Notes: a model not told the origin generated them from the letters alone. Counted from the stretch's first letter, positions 1 through 7,789 are shown. The stretch is DNA of 21,456 nt from an uncultured Lachnospiraceae bacterium (GCA_910587085.1 CAJUMC010000057.1:1-21456); one strand, 5' to 3'. Translations and numbers: made by a program.

Positions 1-118
1 GACGGTCTGTCATGAAAGCAGGGGCGCGATGTCATCCGGCCGCGGAGCGGCTGTGAAGCAGAAAAGACGCGTCCGGCATTCGGCCCTGAGAAGCAATCAC
101 AGTGTGGAGGAAAAAATT

Positions 119-1741
119 ATGTTGAAGAAAAAGTTTTTTGCAAAGGCTCTGGCATTTGCGATGGCAACCGGACTTATGGCTACGGCAGCGCCGATCGGAG
201 CAGCAGCTCCGGCAGTTGTGGCGCAGGCAGCTGAAATCGCAGCACCTTCAAAAGTTGAGGTAGATTATGAGAACTTTGCACTGAAGGTAACGGTAACAGC
301 AGATGATAAGTTCTTGCAGCTTGAGGTACTGAAGGATGAAGCAGGCAGCAAGGTATCAGCTACTTATGTGTATACACTTAGTAGTAAAGCAGAAGATATT
401 ATAATTGATCTTTCATTCTTAAAGCCGTCAAAAGCGCAGTATCTTCGCGTATCCACAAAACAGAGCAGTGGATGGTCGAAATCAAAAACGGTTACCGTAA
501 ATCAACAGCCGGGAAAACTTTCGGCTAAATATAAGGCATCGGAGTCAACTGCGGAAGGACGGCTGAATCTGACGATTAATAAAAAGGCAGTAACTGATCT
601 TTCGAAATTGGAGTACCGGGGTCTGTACGGTTCAGAATTTGTAGATGCAGCAACAGCAACTCCAGCAACTCCAGCGGCTACTGACCTTACAATAGGAAAG
701 CTGGATCTTTTAGCTGTGACGGGAACCACTCTTGTAATGCGTGCAAAAGCCGTAAATGAGACAGCGGCGGACAAAGTGAAGGACAATGCTCCGGCTGGCG
801 CTGAAGTAAAAGTTAAAATTCCGGCAATGGCAAAGGCTCCAAAAGTGTCTCTGGATTATGCGAAAGGCCTGATTTCTCTGCCTAAGGGAGTGGAAATCAG
901 TAAAGATGGTACAACGTGGAAAGCTATTGGTGACAGCGCGGTAAAATGGCCGGCAGCGACGCTGTTTGAGAAAGCGGGAAATACTCCTGCGAGCGGCAGT
1001 ACCGCTGCCGCTGATGCGGCAAAGGGATTTTCTGTTCTTGTCCGCACAGCAAAAACGGAAAAGAAAGCGGCATCCAATTTTACAATTTTTACGGTTCCGG
1101 GAGCGCCTGCAGTATCTGTTACGGGTTCAACGGCAGTAAGTGGTATTTATCCGGCGACAGATAAAGCAGTGGTAGAGATTCTGAAAGAAGCCGGAGGCAC
1201 CGACAAGCTTGATGGCAAAGTAACTATTGAGAAGACGGCATATGAGGCTGGAAAAGGAGAGTCCTTTAAATTTAAGGTAGAAGGCGCAAGCTTTGATTTC
1301 AGCATGGATGAAGGAAAGACTTGGAAAACCATCAAGGACGGAAAAGATTTTGTTGTTTATGGTGACAAGGATGTACAGACACTGCAGGTTCGTAGAAGCG
1401 GTATAAAAGCAAAAAATGCCGCTGATTCGGTAATGGCATCTGCAGAGGTAAAATTCAGCATTCCAAAGAAGACGGAAGCGCCTAAGGTATCTCCGGATAC
1501 TACGGCTACTGCAGCGAGCGGCAATACTGTTGTATTAGCTAGGGATAATAATGACAAGAGTGCAAAAGTAACCGTAACCGGTACGGACTACCAATGGTTC
1601 TATCTTGAGGGAAGCAAATGGGAGAAGTTAGTCACTAAGGTATTTTCCGTTAAGGAGAAATTCAGTCTTACGGTTTATGCTGTTAAAGGTGAAGAGCTTG
1701 CATCCGATGCTGTTACGATCACGCTGGAGCCGGCAGAATAA
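119..1741 (+). CDS. Exported Ala/Lys/Thr-rich protein of unknown function
   Basis: The start is the ATG at 119, because GGAGG lies eight bases upstream (106-110) and the first residues (MLKKKFFAKALAFAMATGL) form a Sec signal peptide with likely cleavage in the AQAAEIA region near residue 40. An in-frame ATG at 29 would bury that signal. The mature protein of about 500 residues is rich in Ala, Lys, Thr and Val and looks like a string of small beta-sandwich units. A motif of the form S-x-D-G-x-T-W-K-x-I recurs: ISKDGTTWKAI, then FSMDEGKTWKTI, then a weaker FYLEGSKWEKL. A short Ala-Thr-Pro run sits near residue 190. I see no LPXTG, SLH, choline-binding or transmembrane anchor, so it is probably secreted or held non-covalently. 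Codon use is more AT-rich than in the neighbours. Function is not recognised; a surface-layer or matrix protein is only a guess. Confidence 0.8.
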   Translation: MLKKKFFAKALAFAMATGLMATAAPIGAAAPAVVAQAAEIAAPSKVEVDYENFALKVTVTADDKFLQLEVLKDEAGSKVSATYVYTLSSKAEDIIIDLSFLKPSKAQYLRVSTKQSSGWSKSKTVTVNQQPGKLSAKYKASESTAEGRLNLTINKKAVTDLSKLEYRGLYGSEFVDAATATPATPAATDLTIGKLDLLAVTGTTLVMRAKAVNETAADKVKDNAPAGAEVKVKIPAMAKAPKVSLDYAKGLISLPKGVEISKDGTTWKAIGDSAVKWPAATLFEKAGNTPASGSTAAADAAKGFSVLVRTAKTEKKAASNFTIFTVPGAPAVSVTGSTAVSGIYPATDKAVVEILKEAGGTDKLDGKVTIEKTAYEAGKGESFKFKVEGASFDFSMDEGKTWKTIKDGKDFVVYGDKDVQTLQVRRSGIKAKNAADSVMASAEVKFSIPKKTEAPKVSPDTTATAASGNTVVLARDNNDKSAKVTVTGTDYQWFYLEGSKWEKLVTKVFSVKEKFSLTVYAVKGEELASDAVTITLEPAE

Positions 1742-1802
1742 TTGCTGATTCATTTGTCCTTTTTACACTATTTTAACATTAGAAGATTTTTTAATTCCCA
1801 AG

Positions 1803-1838
1803 GGGCAGGAGGACATACTGTTTTTCTGCCCTCTTTTC
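1803..1838 (+). terminator. Probable terminator of the exported-protein gene
   Basis: GGGCAG at 1803-1808 pairs with CTGCCC at 1826-1831 and is followed by TCTTTTCT. The loop is long (17 bases), so this is a moderate call. It lies about 60 bases after the stop codon. Confidence 0.4.
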
Positions 1839-1909
1839 TGTTATATGCTGGTGTAAAATCAATTTTTCTGCCGAGAAACAGAAACAACCGATGGGGATAG
1901 AGTTCCCAT

Positions 1910-2243
1910 GAAATGTACGGGAAGCCCTATCCGCTGATCGGCAATTACGGCGTATGCCTGAAAGATATGGAGTCGGAAAGACCATGGCCGGACGCGCTGA
2001 TCGTGCGGGAGCTTGCCAGGGTTCCGAGCAATTTCCGCAGCGGGATGAGCTTGACGCATTTCTTAAGGAAAACAGCATACCGGGCATCGCGGGGATTGAC
2101 ACGAGGGCTTTGACGAAAATCCTGCGCGGGAGCGGCACGATGAACGGCATGATCACAACAGAGGAGTATCCGGATCTGGAGGAAGCGTTACCGCGTGGCG
2201 ATGATGGACTTCGGGACGCGGCAGGAGTCCATAAAAAAAGAGC
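1910..2243 (+). pseudogene. carA: carA remnant: carbamoyl-phosphate synthase small subunit, truncated and frameshifted
   Basis: Three consecutive stretches match the N-terminal domain of CarA, the glutaminase subunit of carbamoyl-phosphate synthase (pyrimidine and arginine synthesis), in the right order but in changing frames. From about 1925 the frame reads YPLIGNYGV, then DMESERPWPDALIVREL and PSNFRS. Near 2040 it shifts, and the next frame reads DELDAFLKENSIPGIAG, IDTRALTKIL and GTMNGMITTEEYPDLEEALP. At about 2194 the first frame resumes with VAMMDFG, which in intact CarA lies roughly 40 residues further on, so an internal stretch is deleted. The roughly 60 N-terminal residues, the whole glutamine amidotransferase domain with its catalytic Cys-His-Glu, and carB are all missing. 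An in-frame stop (TAG at 1898) closes the upstream side. It cannot make a working enzyme. The match is from memory of the family, but the motifs are distinctive. Confidence 0.85.
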
Positions 2244-2258
2244 CGCTGATCAGCAGCC
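2232..2258 (-). terminator. Possible terminator of the sCache chemoreceptor gene
   Basis: Read on the minus strand, a near-palindrome around GCTGATCAGC (2245-2254, flanked by further GC pairs) is followed by a run of seven T (A run at 2233-2239). It lies about 95 bases after the stop of the receptor gene that ends at 2352. The stem is short. Confidence 0.4.
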
Positions 2259-2266
2259 CTTTGCCC

Positions 2267-2300
2267 TGCCGGCAGGCATCGCCTGCCGGCAAATCTTTTT
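2267..2300 (+). terminator. Strong hairpin terminator after the carA remnant
   Basis: TGCCGGCAGGC (2267-2277) and GCCTGCCGGCA (2281-2291) form a perfect 11-bp stem with a 3-base ATC loop, then AATCTTTTTG. Orientation of the T run makes it a plus-strand terminator. It ends any transcript coming through the carA remnant and shields the convergent receptor gene. Confidence 0.75.
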
Positions 2301-2351
2301 GTCTAGTCTGAATGCCGGCGGGCGAACCCGTACAGCGGGCATCCCGTTTTT

Positions 2352-4172
2352 TCAGAAGCGGAAATTGCTTGCCTGCTCGTTCTGACGATGGCTCAGTTCC
2401 ACCAGCTCCTGCGTATCCTCGGTACATTCGCTGATGGTCTGTGAGAGAAGCGTCATGCTGGCGCTGGTTTCCTCCGTCGAGGCGGCGTTTTCTTCCACCA
2501 CGCTGGCAAGGCTGTTGACGGAATCGGTAACGATCTGTTTTAACGAATTCAGAACCTCTGTCTGATTTCCGATTTCCTTTGTAACGCCTTCTACCAGACC
2601 GACCTCCTGATCCAGATGATTGAAAATATCCCTGGTATCAACCAGACATTTCTGCTGTTTCTGTGCATTCTGTGTAACTTCCTGCATCTTGCTGAAGGAA
2701 GATCTTACATTATTAACCAGTTCTTTTACAATAATTTCGATTTCCTGCGCATTGTTCGAGGATTCCTCGGAGAGGTTCCGGATTTCTTCCGCCACAACGG
2801 CAAAGCCTCTGCCTGCGTCACCGGCCCTGGCCGCTTCGATGCTGGCGTTCAGGGAGAGCAGATTGGTCTGGGCGGCAAGCCCTTTGATGATTTCAATGGT
2901 TTTGTTGATATTGGCGGCGGAATCATTGTTCTTATCCGTCTGCTTTGATACAATCTCAATTGCCTCAATGGTTGTTTTGGTGATTTCATCCAGTTCACGA
3001 ATACTTGCGGAAGCGTCCGTCGAATGCTTTGCCATGGCGGATACGGCTTCCTCCAGTTTATGTACGCCGTCCTTTTCGATTTCGATGACATTGCCCAGTT
3101 CTGCGATTTTAGCGTTCACCGTCTCCGTCTCGCTGGACTGGTTCACCGCCCCGTGCGCCAGATCTTCAATTGCCAGGTTGGTATTCTGGATGCTTTCTGA
3201 AATGTAACGGAATTTTTCGTTGAACTTTTCGCTGCTCTTGTTCAGAGTATCGCCTGTGTGAACCACACTGCTGAGCATGCCGGCCAGAGACTGCCGCACA
3301 TTTTCCAGCGAGCGCGCCATCTCGCCGATTTCGTCTGCGCGCCCGAGCAGTTCGGTTCTGACGCTGAAGCTTAAGTCGCCCTTTGCCGCCTGGCGGAGAT
3401 TTTCTTCGACCTGCTTGATACCCTTCGTGATCCGAAGTCCGCTCAGAGCGGAGATGCCAAGCGCCATTCCCAGCATTGCGACTGCCGCGATGCCGTAAAT
3501 CATAAGCATTCCGGAAAATTCTTTCTCGATATAATCCTTCCGGCTATCAATTTTGGCGTCCATGTCATCCACATAGTTTCCGGTGGCAACCGCCCAGCCC
3601 CATGGCTGAAACATTTCGGAATAGGCAATCTTCGGAGCAACGGTTACGCCGTCCGATTTCGTAAAATAGAATTCGTTGAAACCGCCCCCCGCGGCCGCTG
3701 CAGATACGATGTTCTGCGTAACCTTGACCCCGTTCTTATCGGTCAGATCATACCGGTTTGAGCCCTCCTGCTCGGTCAGAATCGGGTGCATGACCAGTAC
3801 ATGATCCGAACCGTCGATCCAGATATAGCCCGAGGCATCATCCCGGTAGCGCATGGCGCGGACAGCATCCGCCGCTCTTTTTTTCGCTTCCTCTACGGTC
3901 AGTTCTCCCCTCTGGCTCTGATCGTAAAAGCTCTGCACTACGGATAATGCGCCCTGTACCTGAGACTTGATTTCCATGGAATAGCCGTCCAGCATGGACT
4001 CCTCATACTGCTCGACAGACTCGTCCATCGACTGACTGAGATAGTAAACTCCAAGACATGCCAGACCGATGGTCGGGATGGAAACCAGAACGCAGATAAT
4101 CAGAATCAACATGCCGGTCAGACTTCGGAACCCCCTTGTTTTCTGTGATACTACAACCCCTTTTTCATTCAT
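2352..4172 (-). CDS. Methyl-accepting chemotaxis protein with sCache ligand-binding domain
   Basis: Membrane chemoreceptor of about 606 residues that would control the CheA/CheW complex. The start is the ATG at 4172 (MNEKGVVVSQ), preceded by GGAGG at short spacing; a longer in-frame start at 4223 would overlap the -10 box of the promoter. Order of parts: TM1 around residues 18-46; an extracellular sCache_2-type domain around 55-205 (GYIWIDGSDHVLVMHP, then PWGWAVATGNYVDDMD); TM2 around 219-243; a HAMP domain with DEIG; and a cytoplasmic signalling helix pair whose hairpin tip reads QTNLLSLNASIEAARAGD followed by GRGFAVVAEE (about 437-465), fully canonical. sCache_2 domains in other receptors often bind small organic acids, but the ligand here is unknown. 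It has its own promoter, and no che genes are nearby. Confidence 0.93.
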   Translation of the reverse strand: MNEKGVVVSQKTRGFRSLTGMLILIICVLVSIPTIGLACLGVYYLSQSMDESVEQYEESMLDGYSMEIKSQVQGALSVVQSFYDQSQRGELTVEEAKKRAADAVRAMRYRDDASGYIWIDGSDHVLVMHPILTEQEGSNRYDLTDKNGVKVTQNIVSAAAAGGGFNEFYFTKSDGVTVAPKIAYSEMFQPWGWAVATGNYVDDMDAKIDSRKDYIEKEFSGMLMIYGIAAVAMLGMALGISALSGLRITKGIKQVEENLRQAAKGDLSFSVRTELLGRADEIGEMARSLENVRQSLAGMLSSVVHTGDTLNKSSEKFNEKFRYISESIQNTNLAIEDLAHGAVNQSSETETVNAKIAELGNVIEIEKDGVHKLEEAVSAMAKHSTDASASIRELDEITKTTIEAIEIVSKQTDKNNDSAANINKTIEIIKGLAAQTNLLSLNASIEAARAGDAGRGFAVVAEEIRNLSEESSNNAQEIEIIVKELVNNVRSSFSKMQEVTQNAQKQQKCLVDTRDIFNHLDQEVGLVEGVTKEIGNQTEVLNSLKQIVTDSVNSLASVVEENAASTEETSASMTLLSQTISECTEDTQELVELSHRQNEQASNFRF

Positions 4173-4214
4173 ACAACCTCCGCCTTTCCATATTACTTTA
4201 ACCTTATCAATTTT

Positions 4215-4242
4215 ATTATACATATTTCAGAAATAAAGTCAA
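4215..4242 (-). promoter_or_regulatory. Sigma-A promoter of the sCache chemoreceptor gene
   Basis: On the minus strand, TTGACT (4237-4242), a 16-base spacer and TATAAT (4215-4220). The -10 box lies about 43 bases upstream of the ATG at 4172, which rules out the upstream in-frame start at 4223. A sigma-28 motility promoter was looked for here and not seen. Confidence 0.75.
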
Positions 4243-4340
4243 TGAATAAGGCGAAAATCTTAATTTTTCTATTTTTGATACTTTCCATTTTTGTTATTCA
4301 GATTGTGTACAAAAGATATTACACAAAACATGAAAAAAGA

Positions 4341-4386
4341 AGCCCCGCAGCGGCTTAAGTCATATTTCATAGACCGCTCCGGGGCT
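4341..4386 (-). terminator. Terminator of the 4HB chemoreceptor gene
   Basis: AGCCCCGCAGCGG pairs with CCGCTCCGGGGCT across a roughly 20-base loop. On the minus strand the stem is followed by TCTTTTTTC. The plus-strand side also has CTTTTCTTGTTTTC, so the hairpin may work both ways. It starts about 30 bases after the receptor stop codon. Confidence 0.75.
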
Positions 4387-4414
4387 TTTCTTGTTTTCAG
4401 TTGCGCAGACAGGT

Positions 4415-6184
4415 TTACCGGGAAAAGGAAAAGCGTCCGAGCATATCCTGCAGGGTGGTTGCGTGCGCCGCCAGTTCCTCGCTGGTTGCGGAGGTCTCCT
4501 GCGCGGCGGCGGAATTGCTTTCGATCACGCCGGAGATAACTTCGACGCTCTGGTTGATTTCGCGGACCGCAGCCGCCTGATTTTCGCAGTCCTCCCGCAC
4601 CAGACTGTTCAGATCCACGACCTTGACGATGCCTTCGTTTACTGCGGCAAAGGCCTTCGCCGTGGCCTGCGCGATTTCGTCGCCGCGTGCAACCTGGGAA
4701 ATGGACTTCTGGATCAGATTTCTTGTGTTGGTTGCCGCCTCTGCGGACTGGGTGGCCAGTTTTCCGATTTCCTCCGCGACGACGGCAAAGCCCCTGCCGG
4801 AATCGCCTGCCCTGGCGGCTTCAATGGAAGCGTTGAGGGCAAGCAGATTGGTCTGGGAAGCAATCTCCTCAATGCTGTCGATAATCGTGCCGATCTCGCG
4901 GGAGGTGGCCGAAATCACCTGCATTTCTTCCATCATGCTGTTCATCTGCCTGTTCCCGTTGGCGGCCTGCAGCTTTACATCACTTGCGTGGTCGCTGGCC
5001 TCCCCGGCGCGCTTCGCACCCGTGGCTGCCTTCGCCTCCATGTCGTGTACCATGGAAAGGATGCCGGCCACGCTCTCGGACTGCTCGGCGGAGCCCTCTG
5101 CCAGGGTCTGTGCAGAAATGGCCATCTGTTCGGAAGCGGCATTTACCTGCACGGACGCATCCTGGATATTGGAGAGAGTGGAGCCGAGCCTTTGCTTGAT
5201 TTCCGTCATGGAATCAAGAATCAGCTTGAAGTCGCCCTGATATTTTTCCTTTATGTTTGAGGAAATGTTGAAATCCCCTCTGCTCATCCGTGCGAGAATC
5301 ATGTTCTCATCCTTGATGATTTCTTCCAGATTGCTCATGAACTCCCGGATATCGTTTGACAGCTGCCCAAATTCATCCTTTGATTCATAGTCGAGCGTGG
5401 CGTCCAGATTTCCCTCCTGCAGTTCCCGCAGAGCAGTGCGGATAAACTTCAGCGAGCGGATGATCAGAAGCCGGATGCCCGTAGAAATCATTCCGCCGAT
5501 AACCACCGCAGCTACGGCAAAACCGACCATGAGAATCATGGAGAATATGTAGGTTGTATTGATCTTGATGGTGCTGTCCGAGCTTTCCTCCATATTTTTC
5601 TGGATCAGCTCCTCCATTTTGGTCCGGAAATTTTCATAACTTTCCTGACCCTGCTGCTCCAGTAAAAGGAATGCTTCCTCATCCGCACCGCTGCCCATGT
5701 TCAGAATGGTCTGCGTGGTGGAGAGGTAGGTCTGCCAGGACTCTTTCAGCGAATCCAGAAGCGGCCTGTCGCCTTTGCGGAGGTAGGTTTCGTACAGTTT
5801 CATCTCTTCCTGAAGCAGCACGTTGCTGTGCTCCATCAGCTCCTGGTAGCGGCTCCCGTCCGTCCCCTGCGCCATGGCGATAATCCAGGCATACTGCAGC
5901 CTCTGATATTCTGAGGCCAGCGTGTTTATGTCCTGTGCCAGCATCACGGCGGGCATCCGTTTTTCTGCCATTATCATCGACTGCTGACGCACCATCCAGA
6001 GGCCTGCGGCTCCGAACACGGTAATCAGGATCATTCCGAAAATGAAGGTTCTGGACAGGATGGTCAGCTTCCGCCTGACAGACAGGTTTTTCAGCTTTTT
6101 TACTGCCGAACTTTCCGAATCTTCGACTTTTTTCAATGTTATGTCTTCCAATTTTTCATCCAGTAAATTTGCCTTTGTAGTCAT
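4415..6184 (-). CDS. Methyl-accepting chemotaxis protein with four-helix-bundle sensor
   Basis: Chemoreceptor of 589 residues. The start is the ATG at 6184 (MTTKANLLDEK), with GGAAG nine bases upstream; the longer in-frame ATG at 6283 would lie inside the structured leader. Order: an unusually long charged cytoplasmic N-terminus of about 42 residues; TM1 around 43-65; a helical periplasmic-type 4HB_MCP sensor around 66-220; TM2 around 222-250; a HAMP domain (LQEGNLDATLDYESKDEFGQL); a second HAMP-like stretch (MSRGDFNISSNIKEKYQGDF); then the signalling domain with canonical tip QTNLLALNASIEAARAGD. The ligand cannot be told from sequence. It is transcribed alone from a strong promoter with a hairpin-rich leader. 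Confidence 0.93.
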   Translation of the reverse strand: MTTKANLLDEKLEDITLKKVEDSESSAVKKLKNLSVRRKLTILSRTFIFGMILITVFGAAGLWMVRQQSMIMAEKRMPAVMLAQDINTLASEYQRLQYAWIIAMAQGTDGSRYQELMEHSNVLLQEEMKLYETYLRKGDRPLLDSLKESWQTYLSTTQTILNMGSGADEEAFLLLEQQGQESYENFRTKMEELIQKNMEESSDSTIKINTTYIFSMILMVGFAVAAVVIGGMISTGIRLLIIRSLKFIRTALRELQEGNLDATLDYESKDEFGQLSNDIREFMSNLEEIIKDENMILARMSRGDFNISSNIKEKYQGDFKLILDSMTEIKQRLGSTLSNIQDASVQVNAASEQMAISAQTLAEGSAEQSESVAGILSMVHDMEAKAATGAKRAGEASDHASDVKLQAANGNRQMNSMMEEMQVISATSREIGTIIDSIEEIASQTNLLALNASIEAARAGDSGRGFAVVAEEIGKLATQSAEAATNTRNLIQKSISQVARGDEIAQATAKAFAAVNEGIVKVVDLNSLVREDCENQAAAVREINQSVEVISGVIESNSAAAQETSATSEELAAHATTLQDMLGRFSFSR

Positions 6185-6193
6185 CGGGCTCTT

Positions 6194-6288
6194 CCTTTCT
6201 CTGAGAATAATCTTGACCGGCCCCGCAGGGCCTGCACAGGGCCTGTTCCGCTGCGTCTGCGGACGCACAGAACAGGTTTTCAAACCTG
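6194..6288 (-). promoter_or_regulatory. Structured 5' leader of the 4HB chemoreceptor mRNA
   Basis: Between the predicted transcription start (about 6291) and the ribosome binding site the transcript can form three successive hairpins: CAGGTTT/AAACCTG (6273-6288), CCTGTTC/GAACAGG with an inner TGCGTC/GACGCA (6242-6276, overlapping the first), and GGCCC/GGGCC with a 4-base loop just downstream. The first two share bases and exclude each other in part. There is no T run, so it is not a terminator. It does not match a riboswitch consensus that I know. Confidence 0.4.
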
Positions 6289-6298
6289 ATTATCGAGC

Positions 6299-6327
6299 AT
6301 TATACCGTATTTCCCCGGCACGGTCAA
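6299..6327 (-). promoter_or_regulatory. Sigma-A promoter of the 4HB chemoreceptor gene
   Basis: On the minus strand, TTGACC (6322-6327), a 17-base spacer and a perfect TATAAT (6299-6304). It implies a leader of about 105 bases before the ATG at 6184. Confidence 0.8.
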
Positions 6328-6360
6328 CAGGGAGCGCAGTTTTTCAAAAAAAGCAGGAGA

Positions 6361-6408
6361 GGAAAAGAAAAAGCGGGCGGAAGACGGTATATCCGCCTTC
6401 TGCCCGCT
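6361..6408 (-). terminator. Terminator of the unknown three-part protein gene
   Basis: AGCGGGC (6372-6378) pairs with GCCCGCT (6402-6408), and the inner GAAG..CGG pairs with CCG..CTTC, giving a long stem. On the minus strand it is followed by a T-rich tract (TTTTTCTTTTCC). It begins 30 bases after the stop codon at 6438. Confidence 0.75.
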
Positions 6409-6437
6409 TGCTGTTCTATATATTTTATGATGGATTT

Positions 6438-7679
6438 TTAATCGTCAGACAGGGTACTTCTGAGATCCTCAATCTGGTCGGAAATTTCCTCCAGCGTGTC
6501 CTGAATGGATTCCGCGGCTTCATTCAGCGTATCCGCGACGCTGTCCACCGTATTGCTGATCAGATCATCCAGCTCCGGCTCCTCCCGATCCGCAAACGCA
6601 TTTTCCAGAGCACTCCGAAGTTCTTCCACAAGGCTTTCGGTATCAAAACTTTGAATATCCTCGCAAGCCGAGGTAATCTCGTCCAGCCTTCCGCGGATTT
6701 CATCCAGCTGCGCCCGGTAGTCTGCGACAGACTCCGCTTCCGGTGCGGCTGGAAAGGTGAAAGCCGGGGCTGCTCCTCCGGCCGCCGGCGCGACAGGAGG
6801 AAACGGCGGGATAAGGCTTAAGCGTGAAGCGTTCTCCGCAGCCTTCTGCTCCTGTTCTCTCCGCTTTGCTGCAAGCTGTGCGGTACCGTACCAGTTGTTT
6901 GGCGGGAAGCCGTCGGCAAATATAAGGTTGGGGCGCTGCGGCCGCTCGCTCTCGTACGGATCCGGCGTATCTTCAAGATGCTCGTAAGCTGCGGCATCCT
7001 TTGCTGCCATCACCGTCATATAGGCCTTCTGCGCGACAAAGCGCAGCTGCGTATATTCGTTGTCGAGGGTGCGGAACGGAATTTCATAAAGCTCCCAGCC
7101 GTTCAGTTTTTTAACCGGCCGGATGAAATTACGGTTCAGGTTGAAGGTATAGCGCTGGTCGAAATCATCGTCAAAAACAATGGAAAGCCGGCATACCTCG
7201 TCGCACCGGTCGTTTTCGCCGCCGTTCAGCCAGAAGAGGAAGCGGCAGTCTGCATATTTCGGCAGAAGAAGCTTTTCGGAAAGGATCTCCGTCCAGTCAT
7301 TCTGCCAGTTGCCGATCATGTAAGCTTCGGCCAGCTCGCCGTCCGGCCCCAGCATAAAGGAGCGCTCCCCGACATTCCTGCTGCAGTCTTTATTGAAATC
7401 CCAAGTTCGGGCGTCGAAATACAGCTTTACTGTTTTGTTCCCGTCCTGCTGTTCTTTGCCTGTCTCTATATGATTCATTCTTTCATCCATCTTGATTACC
7501 TCCGAATTATGTATGGCATCGGACATATTCAGACGAATTATAAAGTCGTTCACATAACATGCCCGACCCTTTTTTACCAGCCCGGCTGCCCTTCTCGGAT
7601 AAGTCGAGCCTGCGGTCCGTCCATCCGGCAACAAAACACGGATGGTTTGTCTGTCTGCGGAAGTCCTGTTTTTTGTCAT
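6438..7679 (-). CDS. Unrecognised three-part cytoplasmic protein
   Basis: 413 residues from an ATG with GGGGAGGG six bases upstream. I do not recognise a named family. Three parts are visible. Residues about 12-51 form a basic beta module (IRVLLPDGR, then YPRRAAGLVKKGRA and a hydrophobic strand); similar short N-terminal modules occur, as I recall, on other clostridial proteins. Residues about 80-210 form an aromatic, beta-rich domain (KLYFDARTWDF, FLFWLNGG, GWELYEIPF). A Pro/Ala linker (about 285-312) is followed by an acidic coiled-coil-like tail of about 100 residues. There is no signal peptide or membrane segment. An internal GGAGG and ATG at 7490 could give a shorter product lacking the first module. 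It has its own consensus promoter and terminator, so expression is probably substantial. Confidence 0.85.
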   Translation of the reverse strand: MTKNRTSADRQTIRVLLPDGRTAGSTYPRRAAGLVKKGRACYVNDFIIRLNMSDAIHNSEVIKMDERMNHIETGKEQQDGNKTVKLYFDARTWDFNKDCSRNVGERSFMLGPDGELAEAYMIGNWQNDWTEILSEKLLLPKYADCRFLFWLNGGENDRCDEVCRLSIVFDDDFDQRYTFNLNRNFIRPVKKLNGWELYEIPFRTLDNEYTQLRFVAQKAYMTVMAAKDAAAYEHLEDTPDPYESERPQRPNLIFADGFPPNNWYGTAQLAAKRREQEQKAAENASRLSLIPPFPPVAPAAGGAAPAFTFPAAPEAESVADYRAQLDEIRGRLDEITSACEDIQSFDTESLVEELRSALENAFADREEPELDDLISNTVDSVADTLNEAAESIQDTLEEISDQIEDLRSTLSDD

Positions 7680-7753
7680 GGGTACCCTCCCCTGTTCCGC
7701 TTTCCGGTGAAAAATTGCGGTGATTGTCGTTTTTTGTTATGGGTGACCTCCCC
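7668..7753 (-). repeat. Duplicated ribosome-binding-site/start region
   Basis: Two 25-base copies, 7668-7692 and 7729-7753, agree at about 22 positions and are spaced 61 bases apart. Each holds GGGGAGG, then ACCCAT, then ACAAAAAAC. The copy next to the gene carries the ATG start at 7679; the outer copy has ATA at the same place, so its start codon is lost. It looks like a small tandem duplication of the translation start. Confidence 0.7.
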
Positions 7754-7760
7754 GTATTTC

Positions 7761-7789
7761 ATTATAAGACACACGCCAAAGCTTGTCAA
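7761..7789 (-). promoter_or_regulatory. Perfect consensus sigma-A promoter of the three-part protein gene
   Basis: On the minus strand, TTGACA (7784-7789), a 17-base spacer and TATAAT (7761-7766): every consensus base is present. Transcription would begin near 7754, next to the outer copy of the duplicated ribosome binding site, giving a leader of about 75 bases. Confidence 0.85.

Noticed and set aside
1913..2113. carA fragment as a functional short protein
   Set aside because: No ribosome binding site, the frame changes twice relative to the family, and the catalytic domain is missing.
4391..5260. Long plus-strand frames opposite the 4HB chemoreceptor gene
   Set aside because: They are antisense shadows of a clear receptor gene, with no ribosome binding site or recognisable domain.
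6194..6288. Cyclic-di-GMP riboswitch in the chemoreceptor leader
   Set aside because: Considered because such riboswitches often control motility genes, but the conserved core of that class was not found.
7676..7762. Leader peptide of 28 codons ending in an ATGA overlap with the unknown gene
   Set aside because: Its ATG overlaps the -10 box of the consensus promoter, so the mRNA would start after it.
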